NCBI GenBank assembly: GCA_030247885.1
Contig: JAPDRO010000004.1
Span: 744,001 to 808,000 of the forward strand
Direction: 5' to 3'
Length of the DNA stretch: 64,000 nt
Source of the DNA: Taxawa tesnikishii (nom. ined.)
Lineage: Eukaryota; Ascomycota; Dothideomycetes; Dothideales
The position numbers and the translations under genes are program-made. Below, in pieces: positions 10,417-22,404 of this stretch; position 1 is the stretch's first letter; every line of letters begins with the position of its first letter. A model generated the notes under the pieces. The model ran no database searches. It had not been told where the DNA came from and saw only the letters and a program-made list of their open reading frames with translations.

Positions 10417-13400
10417 TCAAGACTCTTCACCAGCGCCAGACAGAACAACCAACCTCGCGCGTCCTTTACTCTCCCTTCCCCCGCTTCTCTCCCAAAGATC
10501 GAGTAGCTTGCCCACCTCCCTGAAACTCACCGGTTTCGTCATATACAGATCCAATCCACTCCTGAAGGCTTCGCTCTGGTCTTTGGCGGATGCGTTGCCC
10601 GTGAGGGCTATTGTCAGGGCCTGTACAGGTGTGGGAGGCAGTTGTGGCCTCGAGGCCACTCCCATGTTAGTTTCGGCAACGCTGGGTGCTAGTGTGGAAG
10701 TCGAAAATATGGTTGAGGCGGAGAGATGCGCAGTCGAAACACTCTCTCGGCGCTGATGAAGTGATTGCTGGTGGGATCGTTGCTGCTGTTGCGCGTAAAG
10801 TCCCTCGATGCGTCGAATCTGCCTTGTAGCTTCGAACCCATCCATGACCGGCATACTCAGGTCCATGAACACGACGTCGAATCCACCGGGGCCTTCGCCA
10901 CCTCCTTGACTTCCTTGACCTTCTCTCAATGCTCCCTCGTATTCCCGCACAGCCTGGGCGCCATCGCTGGCCAGGGTGATAGTATGGTACCCGCGCTTCC
11001 CGAGAAAGGTTTTCAACAGACTCAGATTCACTGCGTTGTCGTCGACCAACAGAATTCTTGCCGAGCCCTTTCCGGCACTTCCAATTGTCGGAACTCGAGA
11101 ATCGCTTTTACTCCTAGGAGGTTTACGGGAAGATGCGCTTGCCGGGTTGCTGATTACGCTGTTGTCGGGGGTGGTGATGTTATTGTCACTCCTACTCGCA
11201 TGCAGCGGTCGTGACGGAGCAGACTGTGTCTGCTGTGATGAGGTCGGTTCTGAGGTTGCACCAGCCAGCGTGATGCTCGGTAAGGGAACAGAAGTCAGCG
11301 GATCACCTCGATTCTGCCCCGCCTCATTCAATTCCAGGATCGTAGCCGGCGAGACGGGTCTGATCTCAATCTCTTCCCCTCCGCCTGTTATGCTTACATC
11401 CAACTCCTCTTGCTCACGCCGTTGGGGATCGCTCGACTGCTCCTCAGCACCAGCAAGCTGTTTCGTAACACCTTTTTCGAGTTTCTTCAAGGCAGAGACA
11501 AAGACCCGGGCAAGCTTGTGTGGCCCAATGGGTTTGCTGATGACTTCAAGTTTGCGATGCTTGATCGTCCTGAGCAGTTTCGGCGTCCTTGTCGCGTTAT
11601 CGCACAGAACGACCCACACGGGTCCACTGACTTCATCCCCCGGAATGACTCCTCGATCTCCGGTAAATGGACTTCGTCGAAACACAAAATGTCAGGTCTC
11701 GGCTCCATTGCAGGACTATATCCCTCCACCGTCGGGAATTCGAACCAATGAGAGACGTAGGCATCGAGCGCCTGCCGCATCAACTGCGTGCCCTTTCCCT
11801 GCTGAGGACTGTCTCCCTCCAACTTCTCCTGATAGATAACCACATGCGGACGCTTTTCAACGCCCCTTAATCTCGTCACCGCGTCGTCGTTCGTGCGTGC
11901 CATACTGCCGGTCACGGTTTGAGATGCTGTGGTCAACGCCGACTGCTTCATGGGCAAAGTGACAGTGACTTTCGTGCCCACGTTCTTCTCGCTCGAGATA
12001 TGAATCTCACCCTCGAGCATTTGGACAATGTTCTTGACCAAACTCAATCCCAGCCCCGTGCCGGGTGCCATTGCGCTCTCCTGCGCAAACGGCGTGAAGA
12101 CCTTCGTCCGTAAGTACTCCTGACTCATCCCGATCCCTGAGTCCTCAACGACAAGCGTAACGATGACTTTATGGTCCTCATTCGGCGCCCCCTCAGATGA
12201 TTTAGGATCGGTGGCGGGGACATCATCGTCTGAGTCTCTGAAGCGTAGGAGAACCCGGATATAGCCGTGTTCTGTATACTTGAGCGCGTTACCGAATAGG
12301 TTCATGACGATGCGGCGGAAGGCGCCCGGTTGCGTCACGAAACACCATTTCGAGGGTGGTGAGATGTCAAGGATGATCTCGACGTTTGGGCGCTGAGCGT
12401 GTTCGTTGTCCCCCAAAGGGCTTGATATGCCGTGCGCAGCGGCGTCGATGGTTCGCCCGCTGTTGATCTGGGATGGGTTGTCCGACCGTTTGCGTGATAG
12501 GTGACCTGTCGCGATGCCTTCAACAACTTCTTCGGTGATGGCAACGATATTCACGCTCTTGTAGATGTTCAAGAATGGCTCCATCCCACCTTGAACAACC
12601 GATGGCTTAGTCCCAACGATCTGCTCCGCGCCCTGGCTGTTCCGAGCGAACGAGTTGATCTTGCTGTAATCTAGCACCATATCAATGGTATCGAGGAGAG
12701 TATGGGCGCAGCTCTGCGCAATCTCCACTAGGCTTTTCTGAAACGGCGAGCACTCCGTTTCACTCAAGATTTCGCACGCTGCCAGGATCCCGTGCAGGGG
12801 CGAGCGCAACTCATGGCTCACAGATCCTATGAAGTCGGTCTTTTGCTGGTCTGCAATTACAGTCACCAACCGGTCGATTTCGGCTTTGACGCAGTTGCAG
12901 AATGCAACGCTGAAGTAGTACTCTATCTCCCGGCTGAATCGACGGTACTCGGATGTCGTGTAGGCTATGCATACGGTCCAGCGCGAGAGGTTCGAGTTCC
13001 AGAACGGCAAAAAGAGCAACTGTTGTGCATCTGGAAAGTGCTGGAGCAGAAGTCGCACTTCTTGCTCCTCGGACCGTTTTTCCTTGACCGCCGTCGTGAG
13101 GTCTCTGGTGTGCAAGCGTCAAGACCCATGTCGATCGGTGAGTAGAGCGCTCCATCGGGATGCCTTCGGACAAGCTTCACGAGCTCCACAACTGGCATCT
13201 GGATCTTCTGCTGGTGTACGATCTCCGAGATACTCTCGATGTTCTGAGGCCTCCTCATTGTCGGTGAGAAAGCCAGTACTGACGCATGGAACGGTTCAGA
13301 ATCAGACGGTGATGTAGGCAGACCGCTCTCTGGGCTCCTACTTCCCGTGAATGAGGGCTGACGGTTGTGTTTCGGGTCTTCAGGCTTGAGTTTCCCGTGA

Positions 13401-14718
13401 TCGAAAGGGTTGTTGCGCTCCATTTCGGGTGATGTGCGATAGCCTCCCGTCTCCCAACTGGATGGAGCGGCCGTATCCAAGAACATCACGCCTCCTCCGA
13501 GCTCGAGAGACAGCGCCTGGCGCAGCAAGGACGCTGCACGTGGAAAGATTTTCTCATGGTCAAGGTTGTCTACCCGCATAGGTGGAGGACTAGCTGTCGA
13601 CGCGGATGACGAAGCCGTACTGGTCGAATCCGTGCTGCTTTCTGAGCTCCGATCCTTCTTAGTTGCACCCTCATCCTTGGATACGCCGACATCCGTGGGT
13701 CCTGCAAAATAACGCTCGGGTGCTTGGTTGGGCTCCCGCTTATTCCTCTCCCGGTATTCCGCGATGTTGGATCCTTGAGGAAAGGTGTCTGCCTGGGACG
13801 ATCTCCGCAAACAAGAGAGGTCTGAGTTGATGCCGTTGCTGTTACCAGACGCCCCTGTCTCCGAATACCTCCATTTCCGGGCGTGTCGTGAGTGTCTCGG
13901 GTCCACGAAAGTGGCTAGGACCTGGCTTGCCCTCATTGTCCGACCAACGTCCATTCGCTCTTTCACTGTCTCTAGATGGATCATGACGTTTTCGCCCATT
14001 GCGGCAAGAACTGTACGCTCATTCATCAGTGACAGCTCCTCTCCTCTTGAGGAAAGCACCTACAGCTGAGATGCATGGAGCCGATGGGCGGCCTGACGCG
14101 GTCATCCAGCGCAAATATGGAGCCGATAGCGACACCTTTCCTGCTGCGCAAAGGAACTCCGCAGTAATACCTAAAGTGGGGGTCGGAAGCGACGAACGGC
14201 AGCTGGTTGAAGCGCGGATCCTTGGACAGGTCGCACACCTCGAAGTAGGCAGGTGACCCTGCTGAGAGGGGTTTGGACCTGATGGTCCATTCGCACAGTC
14301 GGCCAGCCTTGGGGACGCTGCTACACTGGTAGTAGAGTAAGTATTTTACCTGCATCCGTCAGGGAATGTGTGAACTCACGCCAGCCCATTGTCCGTCCCC
14401 GTCCGCTTCGAAAATGGCACAGTTCTTCAGATCCAGCGTCTTGGTGCTCTCGGCGACGAAGTACTGCGTCTCACGGTCGATGAGACTGATCATGGCACGC
14501 TGGGTGTCCAGCCGCCATGACACTAACTGAGCATGAGCGGTGAGGACCGAATCTGAAGAGATGACCTCGAGCTCTCCGCCGTCTGAAGAGGGTGGTTTGA
14601 AGTACTGGTACAGCTCCTGAGCGCGGATGTCGTCTTCCTTAGTGATGCCGTAGAAGGTATGTTCTGGTCCATTGTCAAGGCCAGGGGAGGCTTGGCTCTC
14701 CATATCAGTCGGTGGCAT
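10417..14718 (-). CDS. GAF-domain hybrid histidine kinase with response-regulator receiver
   Basis: About 1,416 residues. Exon 1 (14718-14380) encodes MPPTDMESQ..., and a 54-bp intron (14379-14326) splits a GAF sensor domain (residues about 60-220: AMISLIDRETQYFVAEST, then YYCGVPLRSRKGVAIGS). A long low-complexity middle is followed by the phospho-accepting H-box GSVSHELRSPLHGIL (about residue 615). The ATPase domain has the N-box NLFGNALKYTEHG and G-boxes VVEDSGIGM and GTGLGLSLVKNIV. The C-terminal receiver has RILLVDDNAVN, the phospho-aspartate in VFMDLSMPVMDG, and the lysine in MTKPVSFREV. Such kinases signal through a histidine phosphotransfer protein to stress regulators. Three frame breaks, each equal to one missing base, lie near 14068, 13115 and 11637-11641 (a G5 run). 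The start could be a few codons upstream, but 14718 is the first in-frame ATG. Confidence 0.88.
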
Positions 14719-14883
14719 TCCGTACAATTGCACGAGGCGACGAGGAGCCCCGGCGAGGTTGCACAGAGGGAAGGATGCGAAGAGAGGAGGGTGGCGGGCA
14801 AGCGGTTGTTGCCGAGTACGATCCGAGTTACGGCAAAGAAGGAGGCGGTGTTAGGTGTTGTAGATGGTAGAGCCTGCAACATA

Positions 14884-14919
14884 TGGGAATGGGAATGGGA
14901 ATGGGAATGGGAATGGGAA
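14884..14919. repeat. (GGGAAT)6 hexamer repeat
   Basis: Six perfect GGGAAT units, about 165 bp upstream of the histidine kinase start, in its likely promoter or 5' leader. Confidence 0.95.
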
Positions 14920-15294
14920 CGTGAGTGTTGGAGGCAGGCGCGAAGTCTGTGGCAAGAGTCCTGCACATGACATCAACTGGGTTGTGCGCGAGGGCGGGCA
15001 TTCGTCGGACGATCGAGTGTAGGAGTTGAAGGCAGGCGCGAGTCGCGCGTGAACGCCGTAGAGTGTTGTGTTGTGAAATCGGCCGAGTTGGGCGGACGTT
15101 TACTGACGAGGAAGGCGCGAAGCCCACCACCACCACCATCACCACAACCACTACCGTTACCACCACCGAGAACCTCCGCCATACCAAGCATAAAAAGAGA
15201 CGGCAACGGAAGAAACCAAAGCACTAACATGGGCGTTCGTCAACGAGACCGCAGATCTAGAGTAGGCATTACCTTATCTTGAGCAGGGACGTTG

Positions 15295-15321
15295 ATGCTG
15301 CTGCTGCTGCTGCTGCTGCTT
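15295..15321. repeat. CTG trinucleotide run
   Basis: About eight to nine CTG units outside any supported coding region, just downstream of the lactone oxidase stop. Confidence 0.9.
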
Positions 15322-15434
15322 GCTACTACGTCTGTGTCTGTGCAAGTATTGTGCCGTACCAGACTTGCAGACCCATCTCAGCTCCTCCCCGCAAACTAGA
15401 CCACATTGTCCACATTGCACGCGTCCCAGGCAAT

Positions 15435-17110
15435 CTACATCTTATCGAAAACCCTGGTGCCCGTCCAACCCTCGTTCGGATTTCCATGCGTCCTCGCATC
15501 TTTCAAGTCATCGTGTTCAGCACCCTCGATGCTCTCCAACAATCTCGTCTTCTCATCCGCCGTCCTCGGCCTACTGACCACCTCACCAAACCAATTCTCA
15601 CCACCCATCGCAGCATGCGTTCTCGCAACTTCCTTCTCCTCGCACACGTAGAACTCCTTGCTGTCAGGGATGATGTACTTCCTGTGCCACGCGCCCACGA
15701 AAACGCCCTCCGGATCGCACTCGTCGCGCACTTTGAGGTACTGAGTCAGGTTGTCGCCGTACATGCCCGCAATGTCGGATTTCGAGACGTATGTGAAGTT
15801 TTTCGCCCAGTGAGGCCGCGCACCCAGCTCCTTCATGAGCCATTCGAAGGCCTCGTAATACCGATCCACACACGGCGGATCCTGCAAAAATGGCCTATAC
15901 AGTGTTGCATTCAGGTAGAGAGTCGGACCGTCGGGATTCGTGTTGTCCAAGAACGCCCTGCTCCCCTTGTTCCTCGAGGTATCTGACACGCGCACCTCCA
16001 CAGGCGCATGCACATAGAGTCCCTTGTTGTCAAAGGGATCCCGGACCCGGGTTCGCGATTGAGCCACTTGGAAAGGCGGGTGATGGCTTCCGGGCCCTTC
16101 TCTACCGGCAGTGCCCATTCGTTGACAAACTGTGAGTACAGACAGTTCATCAGCAACCCCGTCCGTTGCGGCTCCACTGCGCTCGTGACATTGTCGTCAG
16201 AGAATCCGTACTGCATCCCGAACACGAACCACTCGATCCACGGCAAAATCCGCGGTACCTTATTGCTCAACCAGAGCAGGATGTGGTAGGTATGGAACCC
16301 CACGCTGCCGCCGTACCAACTGCTCTCCGGCTTCCTCTCGGGCTTGTCCGTTTTGCTGGCCGACCACACAACCGCGCGCTTCATATACGGCAGCCACCAC
16401 ACCCTCACGAACTCCTTGTCTTTCCACAAGCTCTCCTCGCCCTCCCAACGATCCAGCACCCACTTCAGCGGCTTGAGCGTCTGTGTCCATTCGATGTTCG
16501 TCGCCTCTGTCATCTCAAACTCGATCTCGGTCAATATCCCTAACGCACCCAAGCTGACCAGTCCCGCCCGGAACAACTCCTCGTTTTCGTCCGCAGAGCA
16601 CCTCTTCACCTCACCGTTGGATAACACGATCCGGAATGATTTGACGGATTCAGACATCAGCCCGTGACGCAGGGTGGAACCGTGTGTGGCGGTCGCGATG
16701 GCGCCGGCGATCGCTTGGTCGTGGATTGAACCCAGGTTTGGCATCGTGAGGCCGTACTCTTTCGCTTGTGCGTTCAAATCTCTCAGCCTGATGCCGCTCT
16801 CCATCACTATCCGTTTCTTCTCCGTATCCACGTTCAAGATTCTGTTGTAGTTGTCCAGGTTCACCATCCAGGAGGATGTGCAGGTGAGATTGGAGGGCGA
16901 GTGTCCGCATCCTACAACGACGATGCGGCGACGGCATTTCCGGGCTAGGCGGACGAGTTTCTGGATCTCGGGGAGGGTGTGCGGTTCGATGTAGAGCTCG
17001 GGACGGGAGTGGAAGGTCTTGGCCCAGGTGTGGTGGATGTGGGTAGTTGATGCGCGGAAGGGAACCTCTGGGTCGAACTTATGGGCTTCGGCAAAGACTT
17101 CTGGGTCCAT
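15435..17110 (-). CDS. ALO1: D-arabinono-1,4-lactone oxidase
   Basis: About 558 residues, no intron. ALO1 catalyses the last step of D-erythroascorbate synthesis, oxidising D-arabinono-1,4-lactone with oxygen; it is a VAO-family flavoprotein of the mitochondrial outer membrane. The FAD domain shows VVVGCGHSPSNLTCTSSWMV, where the histidine is the usual covalent FAD site, followed by GSIHDQAIAGAIATATHGS. The ALO domain shows EWTQTLKPLKWVLDRW, KEFVRVWWLPYMKRAVVW and the C-terminal HWAKNFTYVSKSDIAGMYGD. One frame break near 16032 shifts the frame by the equivalent of one missing base between SKWLNREPGSGIP and NKGLYVHAPVEVRV. The start is placed at the ATG at 17110 (MDPEVFAEAHKFDPEVP), because the in-frame residues above it do not resemble the family. 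Confidence 0.9.
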
Positions 17111-18528
17111 GTCTGTTGTTTGCCAGGACGAGGCAGGCTGGCAGCACTTGATGAGATATTGACAGATGTAGGAGTTATTCAAAGGGAAGACGGAAGAGTA
17201 GGAACGAGTAGAGGCCCGGATGGCGGCGCGATAACAGTGAGTGAGTTGTTCGACGGCGCGATCGAGCTATATGACATGACGCCTTCCCCACACTCTCTCG
17301 TGTTTGACAGATCGGATCTTGGCGCTATATTCGGCAAGTCTAGAACTCCATCTCGCTTGTAGTTGCATGGATACACTGCACCATTCTTCTTCATGCGCAT
17401 TTTGATATTCAGCGGAGGGAGATAGAGACGGAGACTGAAAGAGATGATTTCAACAGAATCAACGTATTTTTCCATAAGAAAGAACTGCACGTCTAGTGAC
17501 CAATTTAGACACCTCCACCCGGATGCGACCAGATCCCGGAACCCGGCTCACCCGTCTGCAGAGGGTGGAAAGCATCGAACGGTTTCCTTGCAGAAATTCA
17601 CCGACCCTCGATTCATCACGGCTCAGACGTGCGGCGTCCTGACACCTTGCGAAATTGCTCCACCAGCTCGTTGCGTTTCCGGTCGACGTAGACTGGACGT
17701 CGTAACTTCGGGTCTACGGTATCTGCACATCCAGCTCTCTTCCGACGGTGTGAAGAGCAGTGTGCAAAAAGGTACATCGACGTGTTCTCGTGCAGAGGGT
17801 CACGAACGAGGTCGTAGTCGTCCGGCCATCCGGCGCAAACGTGGAGTATGCCCCTTTTCCTCGTGATCGCGAAGCGTACAGGGGAGCTGCCCCAGGCTCA
17901 CTGTTGAGAAATGTATCTTTGACTGAGCGGCCATCGCTGTCTCATTGCTGCAGGATTGCTACTCATCCTGGTGGAGTGCACGTCCTCTCTATGCGGTGTA
18001 AGTAAGAGTCAAGATTGAGTTAACATCGGTGTATCGTCGCATGGACCTTCAGGACGGTCATCATATTAGCCTGGTCTCGGCTGCCCACATGATACTCCCC
18101 GTGACTCCAAGCCAGCTCCCAAAAATTAGTCTTCGTCGCCTATTGCATGGGTAGCTCACATTACATAGGTTACTCAGATGGAGATGGTCACTCACACAAG
18201 CAGCGTCGCTGATATGATTGACTCTTTCGCTTGTAAGAGCACCTGCTCATACCTATCTCCTGCACCGTGTGCTGCCTATGCAAACTCGATCACCTCAGGT
18301 TGCCCGCATGATCAGCTTGTATCAGCCATCGTGGACGAAACAACGCCCATGTAGAACGCCTCGGCCCTCATGAGATCGCATCCATGTAAGACACGTCCTT
18401 GTTGTCTCGATCTATACGAGTAAAAGAAACTGCCACTTTCATCTCAGCAGCTATACAGAAAATGCTATCATTCCTTCGTTATATGAACATATATATCGAC
18501 TCGGAGTGCGCGTCCTCTTGACAGTCCC
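17111..18528. other. Intergenic, mostly featureless
   Basis: ALO1 promoter side and 3' flank of the DUF8004 gene. The only hint of coding potential is a 94-codon open stretch on the minus strand, listed separately. Confidence 0.5.
17616..17897 (-). CDS. Unidentified 94-codon open stretch, possible gene fragment
   Basis: Open frame bounded by stop codons, with no ATG near its upper end. It reads RKRGILHVCAGWPDDYDLV and later DPKLRRPVYVDRKRNELVEQ, then a stop. The charged, non-repetitive composition looks more protein-like than the other frames, but I recognise no family. It could be the last exon of a small gene, a remnant, or chance. Function unknown. Confidence 0.2.
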   Translation of the reverse strand, partial: AWGSSPVRFAITRKRGILHVCAGWPDDYDLVRDPLHENTSMYLFAHCSSHRRKRAGCADTVDPKLRRPVYVDRKRNELVEQFRKVSGRRTSEP

Positions 18529-21171
18529 TTACTTCCTCTTCTTCCCCTTCCCCTGATCCGTGTCCGCCAATATGGCATCGAAGGTCTTGCTGACGTCCCT
18601 GTGGCTCGGTAGCCTCGGCGTCTGGCGGATGCCACCTCCCAATCCGCCATCGGGTCGCACTCCAGCTGGCAGCGGCAGTGCTTCAAGACCCAGCATCATG
18701 ACGCTCTCCCTCTTGCTCCTGGAAGGGCTCGAGCTCCTGCTGCCGGGAGCCGATCCACCTCCGACGAGCGGTGGTGGTGGCGTCAGTGGCTCGTGAATCT
18801 TGCTCTGCTCCTCAATGGCTTCGTGGACGACTGGATCGCCCGCCGCCCACTGGTGCGCCACTGTCCAACAGTGACTTCGACGGTAGACTGCGTCGACGCT
18901 GTGCTCGATGACGTCGCTGGGCAAGCTCACGACGCCGCCACCCTGGATGCCGTACCACTTCTTTCCCATGCTGTCTTCGCGCGCCCACGGGACTCCGGAT
19001 CGTGGTGGCTCGCACAGGAAGTACTCGACGCCTTTGGTGTACTTGAGACCTGGCGCATCCATTACGAGCAAGGGCAAGGATTGCAAGACGGCGTACATGA
19101 ATATCCATTGACCGACCCGCAGATCGCAGATGTCTTGAATGGTGCAGCCGCGGGCCGCCTTACGTTCCATCTCGCGGAAGGCATTGACGAAAGGCGTGAC
19201 GATCGTGTCCTGGTTGTAAGAGGCCCGAAGCAGCTGTGCAATCTCGTCATCTTTGAGCTTCTTAGACAGTGCCTTCGCGTCCTTTTTGTGATCACCAGTA
19301 CCGTAGTCTGATCGTGTGGTTCTGAGGTCCGGCAGGGTGGGAAGATCGAACGGCACAGGTGGCTTTACCGGCGGCGAGGAACGATCATACTCGCTTAGGA
19401 CGGCACGGAGAGCCCGGACGACAGGTGCATCGATGTCTCGGTCGTCGATCAGTACACCGTCGGCCGTGCGATTCGTCAAGCTCTTGCGGTCGACAAGAAG
19501 GTCGTACATGGACGAAAGGTCATGATACAAGTCTAGGAGCACGAGGCGATTCAGTCCGCTAGTCTCCAGGTTGTTCTTCTTCGAGCTCGCCTTTGGTGGC
19601 CATGATCCGTAGCGGTGTCGCTGGAAGGCCATGAAGGACTTCCTCATTGAGAAGAACGAGTCTCTCCAGGCGTCGAAGTTCACAGATTTGCGCTCATCGG
19701 CCGTCTTGCTGTTCATGATCCCCGAGAAGATCATGGGGAAGTCGAAGTCTTCCAAGGTATGTCGCACGCTGTCAGTCCGTTTTTCCAGGTCCAAGGCTGC
19801 TCTTCCAAGTCTGTTGATGGTGAGTGGACTCAACAGCCTGAACTTGCCGCTGTTGAGTTTGGTGATGTCGTCGTGCTTGCCGACCGCGTGCGTGAAGGCT
19901 TCATTGTACAGCCGAACAGAGCGCATGCGCTCTCCGAGCACGACGCCCTCGATCGTCTTTTCGCGGCTGGCGCGGACATCGTCCAGTCCGAGCTCTTCCA
20001 CGTAGTTGTCGAAACTGGTTGCTGCGACCTCTCCAAATGTCGAGTCATCCAGATTGGAGAACTCGTAGAGCTTCAGCAGCTCGGACAGCCGCATGAAGAT
20101 GGAAAACAACGAGGAGCGCCTCTCCGTCGCAACCAGCGATTGACCCATCAGAAAAGCAAAGAGATTTCGAACAGCGACCAAAGTCTCAATGTCCTCGGGC
20201 GACGCCTTCGCGTCATTGCTAGCTGTAGATAGTTGGCCAGAGTCTGTGGAAAGCTTGATTGGCAGGTAGAGGTGCACTTCTGGCCTCGTATCATCTAGCG
20301 AGTCTGCGATGCTTCTTGAACCTCTTGAACCTCCTGAAGAAGTGGATACTACACGGCGACCTACACGCTCTGGTGTTATGGGAGGTGTTGAAGGGTCGTT
20401 AAGGGACAGTGCTTGCGCCGTGGCTTCGAGAGGTACATCCCTCCGATCAGCACCAGCTACAATGTCGGGACTGCTGTACAAGTCACCAAAAGCCAGCTTG
20501 GTGAGGAATGGGGAAGATGCGAAGACGGAAGAATCAACACGGAACGAAGGGCCTTTGCCAGATGTCCTTGGGAAGAGGTACACAAGGCAATCTCCGCCGG
20601 CATCCCACAGCTCCTGAACCTTAGCGCATGTCAGCTCTAAATACCCGACGTTCGGGCAAACTGTTTCTCATACTGCATTTGCACCTAGCAGCACGTTCAG
20701 GTCGTATGGCACCTTCGACTGGTGACCAACAATCCATGCGGCGGGTCCGCGATCCTGGTCATCCTTGCTTTTGCTTCTTCCGAACCAGCTCTTACGTCTT
20801 TTCTTTTTCTCGTCCTCGACAGGTGCCAACGTCGGCGCAAGGGAGGTTGTAGTAGCGCTTTGGTGAACGCGAATAGGTGGTACTGGTGTCTGCGGTCTGC
20901 TGTTGTCTGAGCGTGGTGTGTCTGGTCTTGATGTCCATTCAGGTGAGTCCGGACGAGGAGTCAACTCGGCGCCAATGCCAACAGGTCGTGGAGGTAGAAG
21001 TGTGCCACGTTCGGCAGCCAAAGCGGGGTGAAGCGCTGTACCCTGAGCGGACAAGGGAGGGGAAAGCTGAGGTTGTGTTTGGAAGTTGGTGGACACGGCG
21101 CGAGCGTGATGGGGATTAGGAGAGTTCTTCTGCAGCCTTGCCTGAAGATTGGGAGTCGAATGGGAAGACAT
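18529..21171 (-). CDS. DUF8004 conserved fungal protein
   Basis: Two exons, 21171-20674 and 20619-18529, with a 54-bp intron (donor GTATGA, acceptor AAG). The product is 862 residues in intact frame. The N-terminus is Ser/Pro/Thr-rich and likely disordered, with a basic patch KKKRRKSWFGRSKSKDD. It is followed by AWIVGHQSKVPYDLNVLLG and VQELWDAGGDCLVYLFP, GPSFRVDSSVFASSPFLTKL, HLYLPIKLSTDSGQ and a long helical body. Near residue 720-760 is GLKYTKGVEYFLCEPPRSG. The tail is basic (DTDQGKGKKRK). This order matches ascomycete proteins with the DUF8004 domain, whose function I do not know. The start is the first ATG before the disordered head. It diverges from the aminotransferase gene across a repeat-rich spacer. 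Confidence 0.75.
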
Positions 21172-21726
21172 GTCAACGTCGCGTAGTTGAATGTGTAATG
21201 TGTACCCCACAGCTGGGGTGGAACAAGACGAGGTCTTGTATAGATGGTAAGACGGTTTGGGAACGAACGGACGGTACAAGCAGCAGTGGTGGTAAACACA
21301 AGCAAGAAGGAGAGAGAGGTAATGTACAAAGGTAAAAGGTAAACAGGGCCCCCAAGGCAAGGCACACGTGGACTCCCTCCTAGTGTGAGTTTGGGTGGGT
21401 GCCAGTCCCAGTCTCCCGTGATATTATAGTTTTGACCCTGACGCAGCAACAGGGCGCTGTGGCTGTGAGAAGAGTCTGCGGTTTCGTGTGCGCAGCACGT
21501 CCACCTTTCACCGCCCACCTTTCACCTTTCGCCGCCCACCGCCCACCGCCCACCTTTCACTGGCCACCGCCCACCGCCCGCCGACTACCGCATCATCGCG
21601 TGGGCTTACGTCACCTTATCTGGGAGTTCAGGGAAAACACGGGAGCCCTCATAAGGCTGTCGATCGGATAGGCCGGACGGCAGTACTCTTACTTGAAAGT
21701 AAGTAAACAAGAACCACCACTACCAC

Positions 21727-21787
21727 GCTGCCGCTGCCGCTGCCGCTGCCGCTGCCGCTACCGCTACCGCTACTGCTACCGCTACCT
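21727..21787. repeat. (GCCGCT/ACCGCT)n hexamer repeat
   Basis: About ten hexamer units that change from GCCGCT to ACCGCT along the array. Confidence 0.9.
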
Positions 21788-22032
21788 ATCAGCTACAGTG
21801 CTTACGGTCGATGATGTTTTTCTTGTACACGTTGATGGTCGCTCAAGTGTTTACTCTACTGTTGTCTTCCCCGAAACACGAGGACGGGCCGGCACGTTTC
21901 TGAGACATGGCGCTGCACGCTTGCAATTTCCTCCGTCTCCGCATGAACGGATCGGGTCTTGTCTGGTCTGGTCTGGTCGGCCTAGAAGAAAGCACAAACA
22001 CTGTGGTAATGCCAGGTCTTGTCGTACCGTTG

Positions 22033-22125
22033 TAGACGTACATGTAGAGTACATGTAGACGTACATGTAGACGTAGACGTGGACGTGGACGTAGACGTAG
22101 CTGCAGATGTAGACGTAGACGTAGA
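22033..22125. repeat. GTAGAC/GTACAT hexamer-type repeat
   Basis: Interleaved units of GTAGAC, GTGGAC and palindromic ACATGT blocks give repeated short inverted repeats. Confidence 0.85.
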
Positions 22126-22137
22126 CTAGCTAGTCGC

Positions 22138-22210
22138 TATCACCATTACCATTACCATTACCATTACCATTACCATTACCATCACCTTACCATTACCATT
22201 GTTACCATTA
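22138..22210. repeat. (ATTACC)n hexamer repeat
   Basis: About eleven near-perfect ATTACC units (GGTAAT on the other strand), some 200-270 bp upstream of the aminotransferase start. Confidence 0.95.
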
Positions 22211-22404
22211 GCATGCTGCAAGGGAAAGGCCAAGACGATGCCTGTTCCCTTCGCACGCCGTTCCTGTTCCTGTCTCTGTCGCTGTTCCTTCAGCTTGCCC
22301 CTCCCGTTTCTCTCCGCCCTCTCCGTCCCCTCCCTCCCCTCCCTCCCCTCCGTCCTGATCCCCGCGCTTATCCCCGCATCATCGCTGCCTCCCCTCTACA
22401 CAGC

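Larger units (their letters stand above)
14719..15434. other. Kinase promoter side / ALO1 3' flank with simple repeats
   Basis: Contains no convincing gene. It holds three simple repeats: GGGAAT units, an ACC/ACT-rich tract around 15124-15168 and a CTG run around 15295-15321. The histidine kinase is transcribed leftward from here, and the lactone oxidase ends at 15435. Confidence 0.6.
21172..22404. other. Repeat-dense bidirectional promoter spacer
   Basis: A 1.2-kb spacer between the starts of the DUF8004 gene (minus) and the aminotransferase gene (plus). It holds a run of imperfect CACC/TTTCACCGCC units (about 21500-21590), GCCGCT hexamers, TGGTC units (about 21958-21978), GTAGAC/ACATGTA units, ATTACC hexamers and a CCCTCC tract (about 22318-22352). 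No gene is evident. Confidence 0.7.

Noticed and set aside
10976-11839. 287-codon plus-strand open frame
   Set aside because: Antisense to the histidine kinase region that leads into the receiver domain; no own motifs.
15279-15986. 235-codon plus-strand open frame
   Set aside because: Antisense to the C-terminal part of ALO1 and begins in a simple repeat.
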